Assembly (NCBI RefSeq): GCF_031846165.1
Contig: NZ_JAVRIE010000004.1
Span: forward strand, 62,001 to 126,000
From: Glaciecola blandensis
GTDB taxonomy: Bacteria > Pseudomonadota > Gammaproteobacteria > Enterobacterales > Alteromonadaceae
Reading direction: 5' to 3'
DNA: 64,000 nucleotides
How positions within the stretch are numbered: position 1 is the first letter of the stretch; each line of letters starts with the position of its first letter. The translations under genes were made by a program, and so were the position numbers. Below, in pieces: positions 7,510 to 16,622 of the stretch. The notes beneath the pieces are model-generated. The model searched no databases. It saw nothing but the letters and a program-made list of their open reading frames with translations, and was not told where the DNA came from.

Positions 7510-9669
7510 TTAGGCTGATTGTGAAAAGTAAGATTTACCAGCAGCGGCCATTTCGCGCACACCGTCTGATATTTGATAAATAGGACCTAAACTGGCGTAC
7601 TTGTCGGCAAGTGCAACAAAATTCGCTAAGCCCATAGTTTCAATGTAGCGGAAAATACCACCTCTGAACGGAGGGAAACCTAAACCGAACAGTAAGGCCA
7701 TATCCGCTTCAGCTGCGCTTGCTACAATACCTTCTTCTAAACAACGAATCGCTTCGTTTGCCATTGGGATCATGACGCGAGCGATGATTTCTTCTTTATC
7801 GAAGTCTTTGCTTGCAGCAACGTGACCCTCAAATAAAGCGTAAGCTTCAGGAGACGCTTTCTTCGCAGGACGACCGCGCTTATCCAATGAGAAATCATAG
7901 AAACCTTTACCGTTCTTCTGACCTAAGCGACCGGCCTTATAAAGCAAGGTAACTGGGTCATTGTCAATTTTCTGCATACGCTCAGGAATGCCATCAGACA
8001 TGACGCCGGAAGCGTGGTCAGCAGTATCCATTCCGACTACATCTAGCAAGAACGCCGGACCCATAGGCCAACCGAATACTTTCTCCATGACTTTATCAAC
8101 CGCGGTAAAGTCAGCACCATCAATCAATAACTGGCTGAAGCCAGCAAAGTAAGGGAACAATACACGATTAACTAAAAAGCCAGGGCAATCATTCACTACG
8201 ATAGGTGTTTTACCCATTTTCAGTGTCGCAGCAACGACTGCGCTGATTGTTGCATCTGAGGTTTGTTCCCCTCGGATGATTTCAACCAATGGCATTTTGT
8301 GCACAGGGTTAAAGAAGTGCATACCACAGAAACGCTCAGGCTTGTTTAAACTCTCTGCTAATTGGTTGATAGAAATAGTTGAGGTGTTTGAACAAATAAT
8401 GGCATCATCAGCAACTGTTTTTTCAGTATCGGCCAAAACAGCCGCTTTGATTTTAGGATTCTCAACTACCGCTTCAATCACTAAGTCGGCATCAGCAATC
8501 GCATTTTGATCAAGGGTAGGAATAATGTTGTTCAGAGTAGAAGCCATTTTCTTCGCATCTACTTTGCCACGTTGCATTCCCTTCGCAAGAATACCAGAGG
8601 CTTCTTTCAATCCTAGGTCGAGAGCTGCCTGATTAATATCTTTCATGACAGTTGGAATACCCTTTACAGCACCTTGGTATGCAATACCACCGCCCATGAT
8701 CCCAGCACCCAGAACAGCATGTTGCTTCACTTCTTTTGTTGCGCCTTTAGCTACTTTTTTGCCTTTACTTTTGACCAATTGGTCGGCAAGGAAAATACCC
8801 ACCTGTGCTTTACATGCATCGGTTTTAGCAAGTGCTACAAAGCCTTCATTTTCGAGCTTCAAGGCACCATCGCGATCCAGACCAGCAGCTTTGCTTACGG
8901 TCTCGACCATTTTATGTGGTGCTGGGTAATGCTTACCAGCTTGTGCTGCAACCATTGCTGCTGCAGTAGAGAAGCTCATCATTGACTCATTCGTATTCAA
9001 CATCAACGGGGCTTTTTTCTGGGCTCTACGGTTTTGCCAATCGAGCTTTCCATCGATGGCACTTTTTAGCATTGTACGTGCGGCTTCGTGCAATTTCTCA
9101 GGTGCAACAACTGCATCAACAGCGCCTTCTTTTAAGGCTTTTTCGCCGTTGCGATCGCGTCCAGTGGTCATCCACTCGAGCGCATTATCTGCGCCAATCA
9201 AACGTGGCAGTCGAACCGTGCCGCCAAAACCAGGCATCAAACCTAATTTTACTTCTGGCAAGCCAATCTTTGCTGTTGTATCTACGACTCTAATGTCGCC
9301 AGCTAAGGCCATTTCGCAACCCCCGCCCAAAGCGAAGCCATTCACTGCAACAACGCTTGGTACTGGCAGATCTTCAAAGCGATCGAACACTTGCGATGTT
9401 TTTGCTACCCATTCAAGAATATCTTCCGGAGCCATCTCAAATAGCGGAGTAAACTCGGTAATATCGGCGCCGACTATAAATGTACTTTTTGCTGAACGAA
9501 CTAACACACCTTTAACACCGTCTGTCGATGCAATTGCCTGTGTTGCTTTGTCGAGTTCTTCAACGGTTTGTCTATCAAATTTGTTGACTGAACCTTGTGC
9601 ATCAAACACCAGTTCAGCAATTGAGTCGTCTGTCAGTGTTACTGAAAGACTCTTGCCTTCAAAGATCAT
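7510..9669 (-). CDS. fadB: Fatty oxidation complex alpha subunit: enoyl-CoA hydratase/3-hydroxyacyl-CoA dehydrogenase
   Basis: A 719-residue multifunctional protein: enoyl-CoA hydratase/isomerase (about 1-190), a linker, then an NAD-binding 3-hydroxyacyl-CoA dehydrogenase (GAGIMGGGIAYQGA near 315) and its C-terminal domains. With the start at 9669 the hydratase acids fall at Glu119 and Glu139, exactly as in E. coli FadB. AGGAG is six bases upstream, so this start is preferred over the ATG at 9687. It forms the alpha2beta2 complex with FadA, and the fadBA order is the classical one. Regulation is probably by a fatty-acid-responsive repressor, but no certain operator is visible. Confidence 0.97.
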   Translation of the reverse strand: MIFEGKSLSVTLTDDSIAELVFDAQGSVNKFDRQTVEELDKATQAIASTDGVKGVLVRSAKSTFIVGADITEFTPLFEMAPEDILEWVAKTSQVFDRFEDLPVPSVVAVNGFALGGGCEMALAGDIRVVDTTAKIGLPEVKLGLMPGFGGTVRLPRLIGADNALEWMTTGRDRNGEKALKEGAVDAVVAPEKLHEAARTMLKSAIDGKLDWQNRRAQKKAPLMLNTNESMMSFSTAAAMVAAQAGKHYPAPHKMVETVSKAAGLDRDGALKLENEGFVALAKTDACKAQVGIFLADQLVKSKGKKVAKGATKEVKQHAVLGAGIMGGGIAYQGAVKGIPTVMKDINQAALDLGLKEASGILAKGMQRGKVDAKKMASTLNNIIPTLDQNAIADADLVIEAVVENPKIKAAVLADTEKTVADDAIICSNTSTISINQLAESLNKPERFCGMHFFNPVHKMPLVEIIRGEQTSDATISAVVAATLKMGKTPIVVNDCPGFLVNRVLFPYFAGFSQLLIDGADFTAVDKVMEKVFGWPMGPAFLLDVVGMDTADHASGVMSDGIPERMQKIDNDPVTLLYKAGRLGQKNGKGFYDFSLDKRGRPAKKASPEAYALFEGHVAASKDFDKEEIIARVMIPMANEAIRCLEEGIVASAAEADMALLFGLGFPPFRGGIFRYIETMGLANFVALADKYASLGPIYQISDGVREMAAAGKSYFSQSA

Positions 9670-10005
9670 TCTATTCTCCTGTGACATTTACAACACGCCA
9701 GTATTAATTGTTAAGATTAGACCACACAATACCGATAGGTGATTTATACTCTCATTGGACGTATTGTTGGTTTAAGTGTTCTAAATAATGAACTGAGCGA
9801 TTCAAATAATCGTTCAAACCCGTTAATCTGTATTTACTACCACTAAGTATCAATGGAGTATGTGAGATTAATAGTAGAACATCAGCTTGATTCATCAACC
9901 TGTTCATCTACATGGTCATGAATACTACGTTTTCAACCACTCATTGTACCAGTTATTTTTTTGTTTATTTATTGTAACCGACACATAACAACGACGAGAA
10001 CCCGC
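9670..10005. promoter_or_regulatory. Divergent intergenic region fadB / slt
   Basis: About 335 bases of AT-rich DNA containing the promoters of both divergent genes. On the minus strand a TATAAA lies at about 9745-9750. Two direct TTCAAA half-sites occur at 9801 and 9813 (cGATTCAAAT and CGTTCAAAC), suggestive of but not matching a palindromic fatty-acid repressor box. No RNA gene or small ORF is recognised. Confidence 0.35.
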
Positions 10006-11991
10006 TTGCATACGCACATAGCCTATATTTATCCCATTATTTTGATAGTCAGTATTTTGTTCGCGAATGTTGCACAAGCGGATGAAAATACCAACAATGA
10101 AGCCGTGTTGGCAGAAAAGCGAGCGGCCTTTCTGCGTATCGAAAAACAAGTTTGGAACACCAGCGATGCCGACTTCGCCGATTTAGTGGTGCAGCTTGGT
10201 GATTATCCCTTAGTGCCCTACTTGATTGAGAAAAAAATACTGCATGGACTCACAACTCGTAAAGCCGAGCAAGTAAGCGCGTTTTTGAAAGAGTATGAAA
10301 ATACCCCGCTAGAGCGTAAAGTACTGAGAACCTGGTTGCGTTACCTAGCAAAGAAAAATCGTAAAAGCCTGTTTCTGGAGTCTTATCAATATATAGGCGA
10401 CACAAAATTGAGCTGTCGACACTTCCGCTATCAGTTGGAAGATGGGGTTGCCATTGAGACATTGTATCCAGCATTGAAGCAACTTTGGAATGTGGGGAAA
10501 TCTCAGCCTAAAGACTGTGATCCCTTGTTTAAGTTACTAAAAGACAATAATCAAATTACACCAGAACTTATTCTCGCGCGCATATCGAAAGCAGCGCAAG
10601 GTGGACAGCACACACTTATTCCTTATTTAACCAAGTTGCTTCCAAGCGAGCAGCAATACTTAGGTAAACTCTGGCACAAAGTGCGCAGAGATCCCTCATC
10701 GCTCAGGCGATTAAATGCCTTTTCTGAAAAATACCCAGAGGTTGAAACTGCCATCATCAGTTACGGCTTGGGTCGTTTAATATGGCGGGATAAGTCTTTG
10801 GCTTTGCGCACTTGGAAAAAGGCTGAAGAAAAATTTACCTTTAGCGCTGAGCATAAAGCGCATATTGCGAATCGTTTTGCGATCAGTTTGGCAATCGCTA
10901 ATCATGAGAAAGCAGAGCAGTGGTTAATTGAATCAGAGAGCCTCGAGCAAGATCCTGAAGTCTTGCGTTGGCACTTGGCTATCTTACTGAACGAGCAAAA
11001 CTGGTCTAGCATCATTAATTTGATTGAAAAGGCTTCGCCAGTATTAACCAGTAAAAATGACTACCGATATTGGTTGGCGCGCAGTTACGAAGCGATGAAC
11101 AATGGAGCAAAAGCAAAAGAATTGTATCAACAACTGGCAAATGAGCGGCATTATTATGGCTTTCTTGCGAGTGCTCGTTTGGGACAAGCCGTCAGCCTAC
11201 AAGATTCTCCCTTGTTGATTGAGAGAGAGCTTCTCGACAAGGTTGCTTCATTACCTAGTGCGAAGCGTGCGCGTGAGCTCAAAGAGTTGGGCCGATTTCA
11301 TGAAGCGCGTTTGGAGTGGCGTTATGCGCAACGCCAGCTAAGCGAACAAGAGAAGTTGGCGTCCGCAGTACTGGCAACAGAATGGGAATGGCATGACCAA
11401 GCTATTTTTACTTTTTCAAATACCGGCTATCTGGATGACGTTAATCGGCGCTTTCCGATGGCATTTGCCGATGTTATTACCCGCGAGGCCCAACGCTATA
11501 AAATCGACCCAGAATGGGCATTTGCCATTGCGCGTCGTGAAAGTTCCTTTATGACCGATGCAGTGTCATCAGCCAGAGCGTTTGGTCTAATGCAAGTACT
11601 GCCTTCTACTGCCAAGTATCTAGAGAAAAAACGTGTGTCGGAACGCTCTTTAATGCGCCCTGAAGTGAACGCGAAACTCGGGAATAAGTATTTGCGGTAC
11701 TTGATGGATAAGGTCGACAACAACACTGTGCTTGCAACGGCGTCTTACAATGCCGGTTGGAGACGGGTGCGAGGGTGGTTGCCTGAAAACGATACAATGG
11801 AAGCCGATTTGTGGGTCGAAACCATCCCATTCAAAGAAACCCGTAATTATGTGAAAGCGGTTCTCGCCTATAAACAGATTTATCAAAACAAGCTATATCA
11901 AATTAGTGATTCGGACACGTCTGATAGAAAGCCGGGCTCGGTTTTTGCTGACTTTGTCCAAATGCAAATTCCAAGTAGCGTGGCTGATTAG
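10006..11991 (+). CDS. slt: Soluble lytic murein transglycosylase (Slt70-like)
   Basis: A protein of about 660 residues with an N-terminal signal peptide ending at NVAQA-DE, a long alpha-helical superhelical U/L domain rich in short helices (about 30-470), and a C-terminal GEWL-fold SLT domain. The catalytic Glu is in ARRESSFMTDA, followed by AFGLMQVLPSTAK and ATASYNAGWRRV. It cleaves peptidoglycan in the periplasm, releasing 1,6-anhydromuropeptides. The start is uncertain: no ATG fits. TTG at 10006 gives a compact signal peptide, while TTG at 9961 would add 15 basic residues; neither has a strong ribosome site. The next gene is pepQ, 82 bases on. Confidence 0.92.
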   Translation: MHTHIAYIYPIILIVSILFANVAQADENTNNEAVLAEKRAAFLRIEKQVWNTSDADFADLVVQLGDYPLVPYLIEKKILHGLTTRKAEQVSAFLKEYENTPLERKVLRTWLRYLAKKNRKSLFLESYQYIGDTKLSCRHFRYQLEDGVAIETLYPALKQLWNVGKSQPKDCDPLFKLLKDNNQITPELILARISKAAQGGQHTLIPYLTKLLPSEQQYLGKLWHKVRRDPSSLRRLNAFSEKYPEVETAIISYGLGRLIWRDKSLALRTWKKAEEKFTFSAEHKAHIANRFAISLAIANHEKAEQWLIESESLEQDPEVLRWHLAILLNEQNWSSIINLIEKASPVLTSKNDYRYWLARSYEAMNNGAKAKELYQQLANERHYYGFLASARLGQAVSLQDSPLLIERELLDKVASLPSAKRARELKELGRFHEARLEWRYAQRQLSEQEKLASAVLATEWEWHDQAIFTFSNTGYLDDVNRRFPMAFADVITREAQRYKIDPEWAFAIARRESSFMTDAVSSARAFGLMQVLPSTAKYLEKKRVSERSLMRPEVNAKLGNKYLRYLMDKVDNNTVLATASYNAGWRRVRGWLPENDTMEADLWVETIPFKETRNYVKAVLAYKQIYQNKLYQISDSDTSDRKPGSVFADFVQMQIPSSVAD

Positions 11992-12001
11992 CGCCAACAA
12001 G

Positions 12002-12018
12002 CGCTGACATCATCAGCG
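12002..12018 (+). other. Small hairpin between slt and pepQ
   Basis: CGCTGA-CATCA-TCAGCG forms a perfect 6-bp stem just after the slt stop. There is no U-run, so it is unlikely to be an intrinsic terminator and may only stabilise the slt 3' end. Confidence 0.3.
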
Positions 12019-12073
12019 TTGCGTGATAGCCTTTATTTATATTAGTCATGCCAAACAAGAAACGAGGAAAGTG

Positions 12074-13402
12074 ATGCCAACAGAGTCAAGTCATGCTGCA
12101 GCCTATGCTGAACATATCCAGATATTACAAGAGCGTACCTTAGAAGCGATTCAACGTGAAAGTATCGATGGCTTAATTATCCATTCTGGGCAAGGTAAGA
12201 TCATGTTCCTTGATGATAATTACTACCCTTACAAAGTAAATCCGCAGTTTAAAGCATGGTTACCCGTAGTCGATAATCCTTGTTGTTGGCTGGTGGTGAA
12301 TGGCACTGACAAACCCAAATTGATCTTCTATCGTCCAGAAGACTTCTGGCACAAAGTACCGCCTGAACCAACAGATTTTTGGGTGGAGCACTTCGATATT
12401 GTTTATTTGAAACAAGCCAACGCAGTCGAGAAACATCTTCCTTACGACAGAGCGAAATATGCTTATGTTGGTGAATACATTGAAGTAGCAAAAGCCCTAG
12501 GCTTTGATTTGATCAACCCTGATCGTGTGCTGAACTACTTGCATTGGCAGCGTGCGTTTAAAACAGACTACGAACTACAATGTATGCGCGAGTCCAATAA
12601 AATTGCTGTTGGCGCGCACCAAGCGGCTAAACAGGCCTTTTTTGACCATAAGAGTGAGTTTGACATTAACGCTGCTTATCTAAGTGCGGCTAGGCAAGGC
12701 GAGAATCAGGTCCCGTACAACAATATCGTGGCCCTAAACGAAAACGCGGCGATATTGCATTACATGCAAACTGACAATGTGGCTCCTGACGATTTCCGTA
12801 CTTTTTTAATTGATGCTGGTGCAAGTTATCATGGCTACGCTTCTGATATTACTCGTACCTACTGTGCAAAGTCGCATGAGTTTGCTGATCTTATTCAGGC
12901 GGTTGATAAGTTGACACTTGCACTAGGTGAACAGTTGAAGCCTGGCACGTCCTACACTGATATTCACTTAGCTGCTCACGCTGGTATTGCACGTATCCTG
13001 CAAGACTTTGGGGTCGTAAACTTAGCTGCTGAAGATTGCCAAGAGCAGGGGATAGTGAGTACGTTCTTCCCTCATGGCATTGGTCACTTTCTTGGCCTGC
13101 AAGTACATGATGTGGGTGGCCATGCTGGCGATGATAGAGGAACGCCTAATCCACCACCACAAACGCATCCTTTCTTACGCTGCACTCGTCAAATTGAAGC
13201 TCGACAAGTCTTTACTATCGAACCTGGTTTGTACTTCATCGATAGCTTGTTAGCCAAGTTAAAAGGCTCAGAGCAATCGAAGTATATTAACTGGAATGTG
13301 GTCGATGCATTCAAGCCTTTTGGTGGTATTCGTATAGAAGACAACATCATTGTGCATCGTGAACGCAATGAAAATATGACCAGAGAGTTGGGGCTAGATT
13401 AA
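12074..13402 (+). CDS. pepQ: Xaa-Pro dipeptidase (proline dipeptidase)
   Basis: A 442-residue cytosolic M24B metallopeptidase that hydrolyses dipeptides with C-terminal proline. The pita-bread fold ligands are visible: Asp247 (FLIDAGA), Asp258 (YASDITRTY), the His in PHGIGHFLG, Glu383 (TIEPGLYF) and Glu422 (RIEDN), close to E. coli PepQ numbering (443 residues). The ATG at 12074 is chosen because GAGGAAA lies just upstream and the length fits; the frame continues to 12023 without a ribosome site. Family members of this type also hydrolyse organophosphate diesters. In many gammaproteobacteria pepQ neighbours fadB; here slt separates them. Confidence 0.96.
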   Translation: MPTESSHAAAYAEHIQILQERTLEAIQRESIDGLIIHSGQGKIMFLDDNYYPYKVNPQFKAWLPVVDNPCCWLVVNGTDKPKLIFYRPEDFWHKVPPEPTDFWVEHFDIVYLKQANAVEKHLPYDRAKYAYVGEYIEVAKALGFDLINPDRVLNYLHWQRAFKTDYELQCMRESNKIAVGAHQAAKQAFFDHKSEFDINAAYLSAARQGENQVPYNNIVALNENAAILHYMQTDNVAPDDFRTFLIDAGASYHGYASDITRTYCAKSHEFADLIQAVDKLTLALGEQLKPGTSYTDIHLAAHAGIARILQDFGVVNLAAEDCQEQGIVSTFFPHGIGHFLGLQVHDVGGHAGDDRGTPNPPPQTHPFLRCTRQIEARQVFTIEPGLYFIDSLLAKLKGSEQSKYINWNVVDAFKPFGGIRIEDNIIVHRERNENMTRELGLD

Positions 13403-13430
13403 GGCTATTGCTCGGCAAATTAAGAGATGC

Positions 13431-14924
13431 TTACTTGAAGTTAAGTAAGCATCCTTTGAACATCTCAGCGAGTTTATGCTCTTCGAACTGATCTGCAACA
13501 GTAAGATCATCAGGTCGTAAGCTTGGGAATGCACCATAACCAGCTAACAAACAGTGCCAAGAACTTACACCAAAATGCATTTGTAAGCCCTGTCGATAGA
13601 TTTCCTGTCTAAGGTCGCCTCTTTCATACCATACTGTGAGTAATTGCAGCAGTGAATCCGATAGCTTCATATTGTCTCGGTTTTCACGCCAATAGTCAGA
13701 ATCTTGCCTTGTGTTCAGTTTGTAATGAGCAACGATATAGTCTCTAACACGTTCATACCGTTCTGCCATAGCTTGGTTGAACCGAGACTGATATTGGTCA
13801 CTGAAGTGACCGTCTTCAAATTCATCCATAAACATTTCAATAGATATTTGAGTCAGATGAAGTGCTGTTGCTTCTAAGGGTTCTATAAAGCCTTGTGATA
13901 AGCCAATGGCTAAACAGTTTTGGTGCCAGTGTTTTTCAATCTGTCCGACATTCATCTTTAAATGCCTAGCCTGCACATCGGCATCGAGCATACCTAAGTG
14001 TTGGCGCAACTCTTTTTCAGCGTCCTCTTTGTTGATGAACGAGGATGAATAAACATAGCCATTTCCTGTTCTATGTTGCAGAGGTATTTGCCAAGCCCAA
14101 CCATTGCTTAGCGCCGTGGCTTTAGTCTGTGGGGAGAAATCAGTCAAACTTGCGCTAGGTATGGCAATTGCTGCGTCATTGAATAAATTGTCTTTAAAAG
14201 GTGTAAAGCCCTGCTTCAAGTGCTTTTGCATTAATAGGGCATCAAAACCGGTGCAATCAACAAAGAAATCCCCCTGCACTTGCTCGCCATTATCAAGCAC
14301 TAAATGGCTAATATTACCCTGCTTCGTCAGTTCAACATGTTCAATGTTTGCTTGAATATGTTTGACTCCGAGTTGACTTGCTCGCTTGGCTAAAAATTGT
14401 CCCAACAGAGCAGAATCAAAGTGATAACCGTACTCCACTGCGAAAGGGAACGTGGGGGCTGCAACTGGGTCATGTTGATGCTTTGCCAGCCAGCCATTGA
14501 GAAAAAAGTCGGACGGTGTTGTATTAACCGAGACACCATGTCGACGAGTTAAGCAGTTAGTAAAAAAGTGTGGCTCAGAGAACGTATCAACTTGTGAAAG
14601 GAAAGGGTGGCTGTATGCCTCTATACCAGATTGAGGACTCCACCCAGCAAACTCAATATTGACCTTATAAGTAGCGTTACACTCAGGCATCCACTCTTGC
14701 TCACTTATGTGTAAGTCATCAAAGAAACGCTTTAGGGTAGGCGTTGAACCTTCACCAACACCAATAATCCCGATACTGGGCGACTCAACTAAGCAAATGT
14801 GAGTACCAAACTTAGCCCAGCGATGATGCATCAAGCTAGCAGCCATCCAGCCCGCTGTACCACCGCCAGCGATCACGATGGTTTTCGGGGCATTGTTTTG
14901 CTGTGTGGTAGTGGTTTCGTTCAT
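13431..14924 (-). CDS. Flavin-dependent tryptophan-halogenase-like protein (second of tandem pair)
   Basis: A 497-residue FAD-binding protein of the tryptophan halogenase family (PrnA/RebH-like). It shows the dinucleotide motif VIAGGGTAGWMAAS (17-30), the family WxWxIP signature as WAWQIPL, and the candidate catalytic Lys87 in ATYKVNIEF. The loop GFIEPLEATALH has Ala where PrnA/RebH have the Ser of EPLEST, so halogenating competence or substrate may differ. The ATG follows the TAA of the preceding gene directly (TAAATG), so the two are translationally coupled. Its location beside a TonB receptor and sugar genes matches carbohydrate-locus halogenases of Xanthomonas/Caulobacter/Brevundimonas type, whose natural substrate is generally unknown. 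The partner flavin reductase is not in the window. Confidence 0.85.
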   Translation of the reverse strand: MNETTTTQQNNAPKTIVIAGGGTAGWMAASLMHHRWAKFGTHICLVESPSIGIIGVGEGSTPTLKRFFDDLHISEQEWMPECNATYKVNIEFAGWSPQSGIEAYSHPFLSQVDTFSEPHFFTNCLTRRHGVSVNTTPSDFFLNGWLAKHQHDPVAAPTFPFAVEYGYHFDSALLGQFLAKRASQLGVKHIQANIEHVELTKQGNISHLVLDNGEQVQGDFFVDCTGFDALLMQKHLKQGFTPFKDNLFNDAAIAIPSASLTDFSPQTKATALSNGWAWQIPLQHRTGNGYVYSSSFINKEDAEKELRQHLGMLDADVQARHLKMNVGQIEKHWHQNCLAIGLSQGFIEPLEATALHLTQISIEMFMDEFEDGHFSDQYQSRFNQAMAERYERVRDYIVAHYKLNTRQDSDYWRENRDNMKLSDSLLQLLTVWYERGDLRQEIYRQGLQMHFGVSSWHCLLAGYGAFPSLRPDDLTVADQFEEHKLAEMFKGCLLNFK

Positions 14925-16415
14925 TTAAGCGCTCAAGTAATGTTTTAGAAATTCATCGTGCGCCAGCATTTTGGCTAAAGGCTGTTTCTTTGCCTCGGCA
15001 ATTTGCTCCAGCGCTTGTTGCAATTGATCAATCGGAGGGACATTCGCCGCAGGATGATAGTCTTTCGGGGTCAAACCTTGTCCTAACATTACCTGCAGCC
15101 ATGAGGCATCTCGAAAGATATCGTGTTGGTCATTCAGCATATTCCCGACCTGAGAGAACACATCAATCTTGTTTTGTAAGCGGCTAGGAATACTCATCTC
15201 GCGCATATTAATCCAAAAATCTGAATCTGTTCGCTCATTTACGTGATAGTGCAGAATAATAAAGTCGCGAATCGTTTCGTATTCGACCTTTGATTCTTCG
15301 TTATATAAATCAATAACGGATTGCTCAATACCTTGATGTGGAAACAGTTTTAATAACCTGACGACTGCTGACTGTATTAGGTGAATGCTGGTGGATTCCA
15401 ATGGTTCTAAGAAGCCGCTAGATAAGCCAATAGCAACGACGTTTTTGTGCCATTGTTCAGTGGTTCTGCCAGTATTGAATGAAATTTTGCGAACGTCATT
15501 CACCATTTTGGTATCTAGATTATTTACCAGCCTTTGATGAGCATCATCGTCATTCATGTATTGCTGAGAAAACACGATGCCATTACCATTTCGATGGGTC
15601 AATGGAATGCGCCATTGCCAGCCCTTGTCGTGGGCAATACTGCGAGTATACGGGGCGGTTGTCTCATGTCTTTCAGTTTGCACCGCAAGGGCTGAGTCAG
15701 CGGGTAAGTAGTGAGACCAATCTTCGTATTTCACTCCCAAGGTTTTTTGCATTAACAAGGCACGCGTGCCAGTGCAGTCAACGAATAAATCGCCAAGAAT
15801 TTCGGTGCCGTCTTTTAGTTTCAAGGCGGTGATATGGCCACTTTTTTCGCACTGTTGAATTTTATCAATGATGCCTTCGGTACGTTTTACACCGGCTTGT
15901 TCTGATAATTTACGTAAAAACCGGCCATACAAAGCAGAATCAAAGTGGTAGGCATAGGGCATATCAAAAATTGGATTTTGAGAATTAATCTTATTGAATG
16001 TGCCATCTTTACAGCACAGGTAATTCAAATCGAAATCCCACAGTGATTTATTCAAGCCCTGCTGACTTGCTCGCATCCAATAGTGTTGGAAATTGCAAAA
16101 GCCCATGTTCGCACCCGGCGCACCAAAAGTATGAAAATAACTTTCACCATCTACTCGCCAGTTTTCAAACTTTATCGCAAGTTTTATTGTGCCGTTGGTT
16201 TCACGTAGAAAATCTTTCTCATCGATACCTAAAAATTGATTAAAGGTTTGAATAGGTGGAATGGTTGCTTCACCAACACCGACAATACCGATATCTTCAG
16301 ATTCGACTAATTCAACTTCTATTTGTGCCCCTAGGACTTTCTTTAAAAGCGATGCCGCCATCCAGCCAGCGGTGCCGCCGCCTGCAATCACAACTTTTTT
16401 AATGGGGTGGTGCAT
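14925..16415 (-). CDS. Flavin-dependent tryptophan-halogenase-like protein (first of tandem pair)
   Basis: A 496-residue member of the tryptophan halogenase family. Motifs: FAD-binding VVIAGGGTAGWMAAS (8-22), GVGEATIPP, the candidate catalytic Lys78 in TIKLAIKFENW (equivalent to Lys79 of PrnA/RebH), WQWRIPL (WxWxIP), and SSGFLEPLESTSIH containing the conserved Glu-Ser pair. All residues expected of an active halogenase are therefore visible, but the TonB-receptor neighbourhood suggests an indole-like or glycan-linked role rather than antibiotic synthesis. The ribosome site GAGAGG precedes the ATG. It lies downstream of the TonB receptor, separated by a terminator, and is immediately followed by its paralogue. 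It shares most motifs with the paralogue, indicating an old duplication. Confidence 0.88.
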   Translation of the reverse strand: MHHPIKKVVIAGGGTAGWMAASLLKKVLGAQIEVELVESEDIGIVGVGEATIPPIQTFNQFLGIDEKDFLRETNGTIKLAIKFENWRVDGESYFHTFGAPGANMGFCNFQHYWMRASQQGLNKSLWDFDLNYLCCKDGTFNKINSQNPIFDMPYAYHFDSALYGRFLRKLSEQAGVKRTEGIIDKIQQCEKSGHITALKLKDGTEILGDLFVDCTGTRALLMQKTLGVKYEDWSHYLPADSALAVQTERHETTAPYTRSIAHDKGWQWRIPLTHRNGNGIVFSQQYMNDDDAHQRLVNNLDTKMVNDVRKISFNTGRTTEQWHKNVVAIGLSSGFLEPLESTSIHLIQSAVVRLLKLFPHQGIEQSVIDLYNEESKVEYETIRDFIILHYHVNERTDSDFWINMREMSIPSRLQNKIDVFSQVGNMLNDQHDIFRDASWLQVMLGQGLTPKDYHPAANVPPIDQLQQALEQIAEAKKQPLAKMLAHDEFLKHYLSA

Positions 16416-16556
16416 ATGCGCCTCTCGTTTTTTATTTTTGTACGCAAAAGTTGCTGACTAAGATGCCTATAGTTTAACTTTTTGCACCTTAGAACGTGTC
16501 ATTATCGTAGCACAATCCCTTTGAGATAGGACTTGCTTCTTGCAGATTCAGAAAAT

Positions 16557-16594
16557 AAAAAAGCCCCTAATCGTTAGACTAGAGGCTTTGGTTT
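16557..16594 (-). terminator. Terminator after TonB-dependent receptor
   Basis: On the minus strand AGCCTCTA...TAGGGGCT (8 bp with one G-U) is followed by six U. It lies about 30 bases past the receptor stop and upstream of the halogenase pair, so the pair either has its own promoter or depends on read-through. Confidence 0.8.
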
Positions 16595-16622
16595 TCTTAG
16601 GTACTACATTAACTACTTAATT

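Noticed and set aside
7051..7518. 155-residue ORF opposite fadA
   Set aside because: A mirror of a highly conserved thiolase gene; composition follows the sense codons.
9056..9742. 228-residue ORF opposite fadB
   Set aside because: It is antisense to the conserved hydratase coding region, is Ser/Thr/Pro/Ala-rich with no family resemblance, and has no ribosome site.
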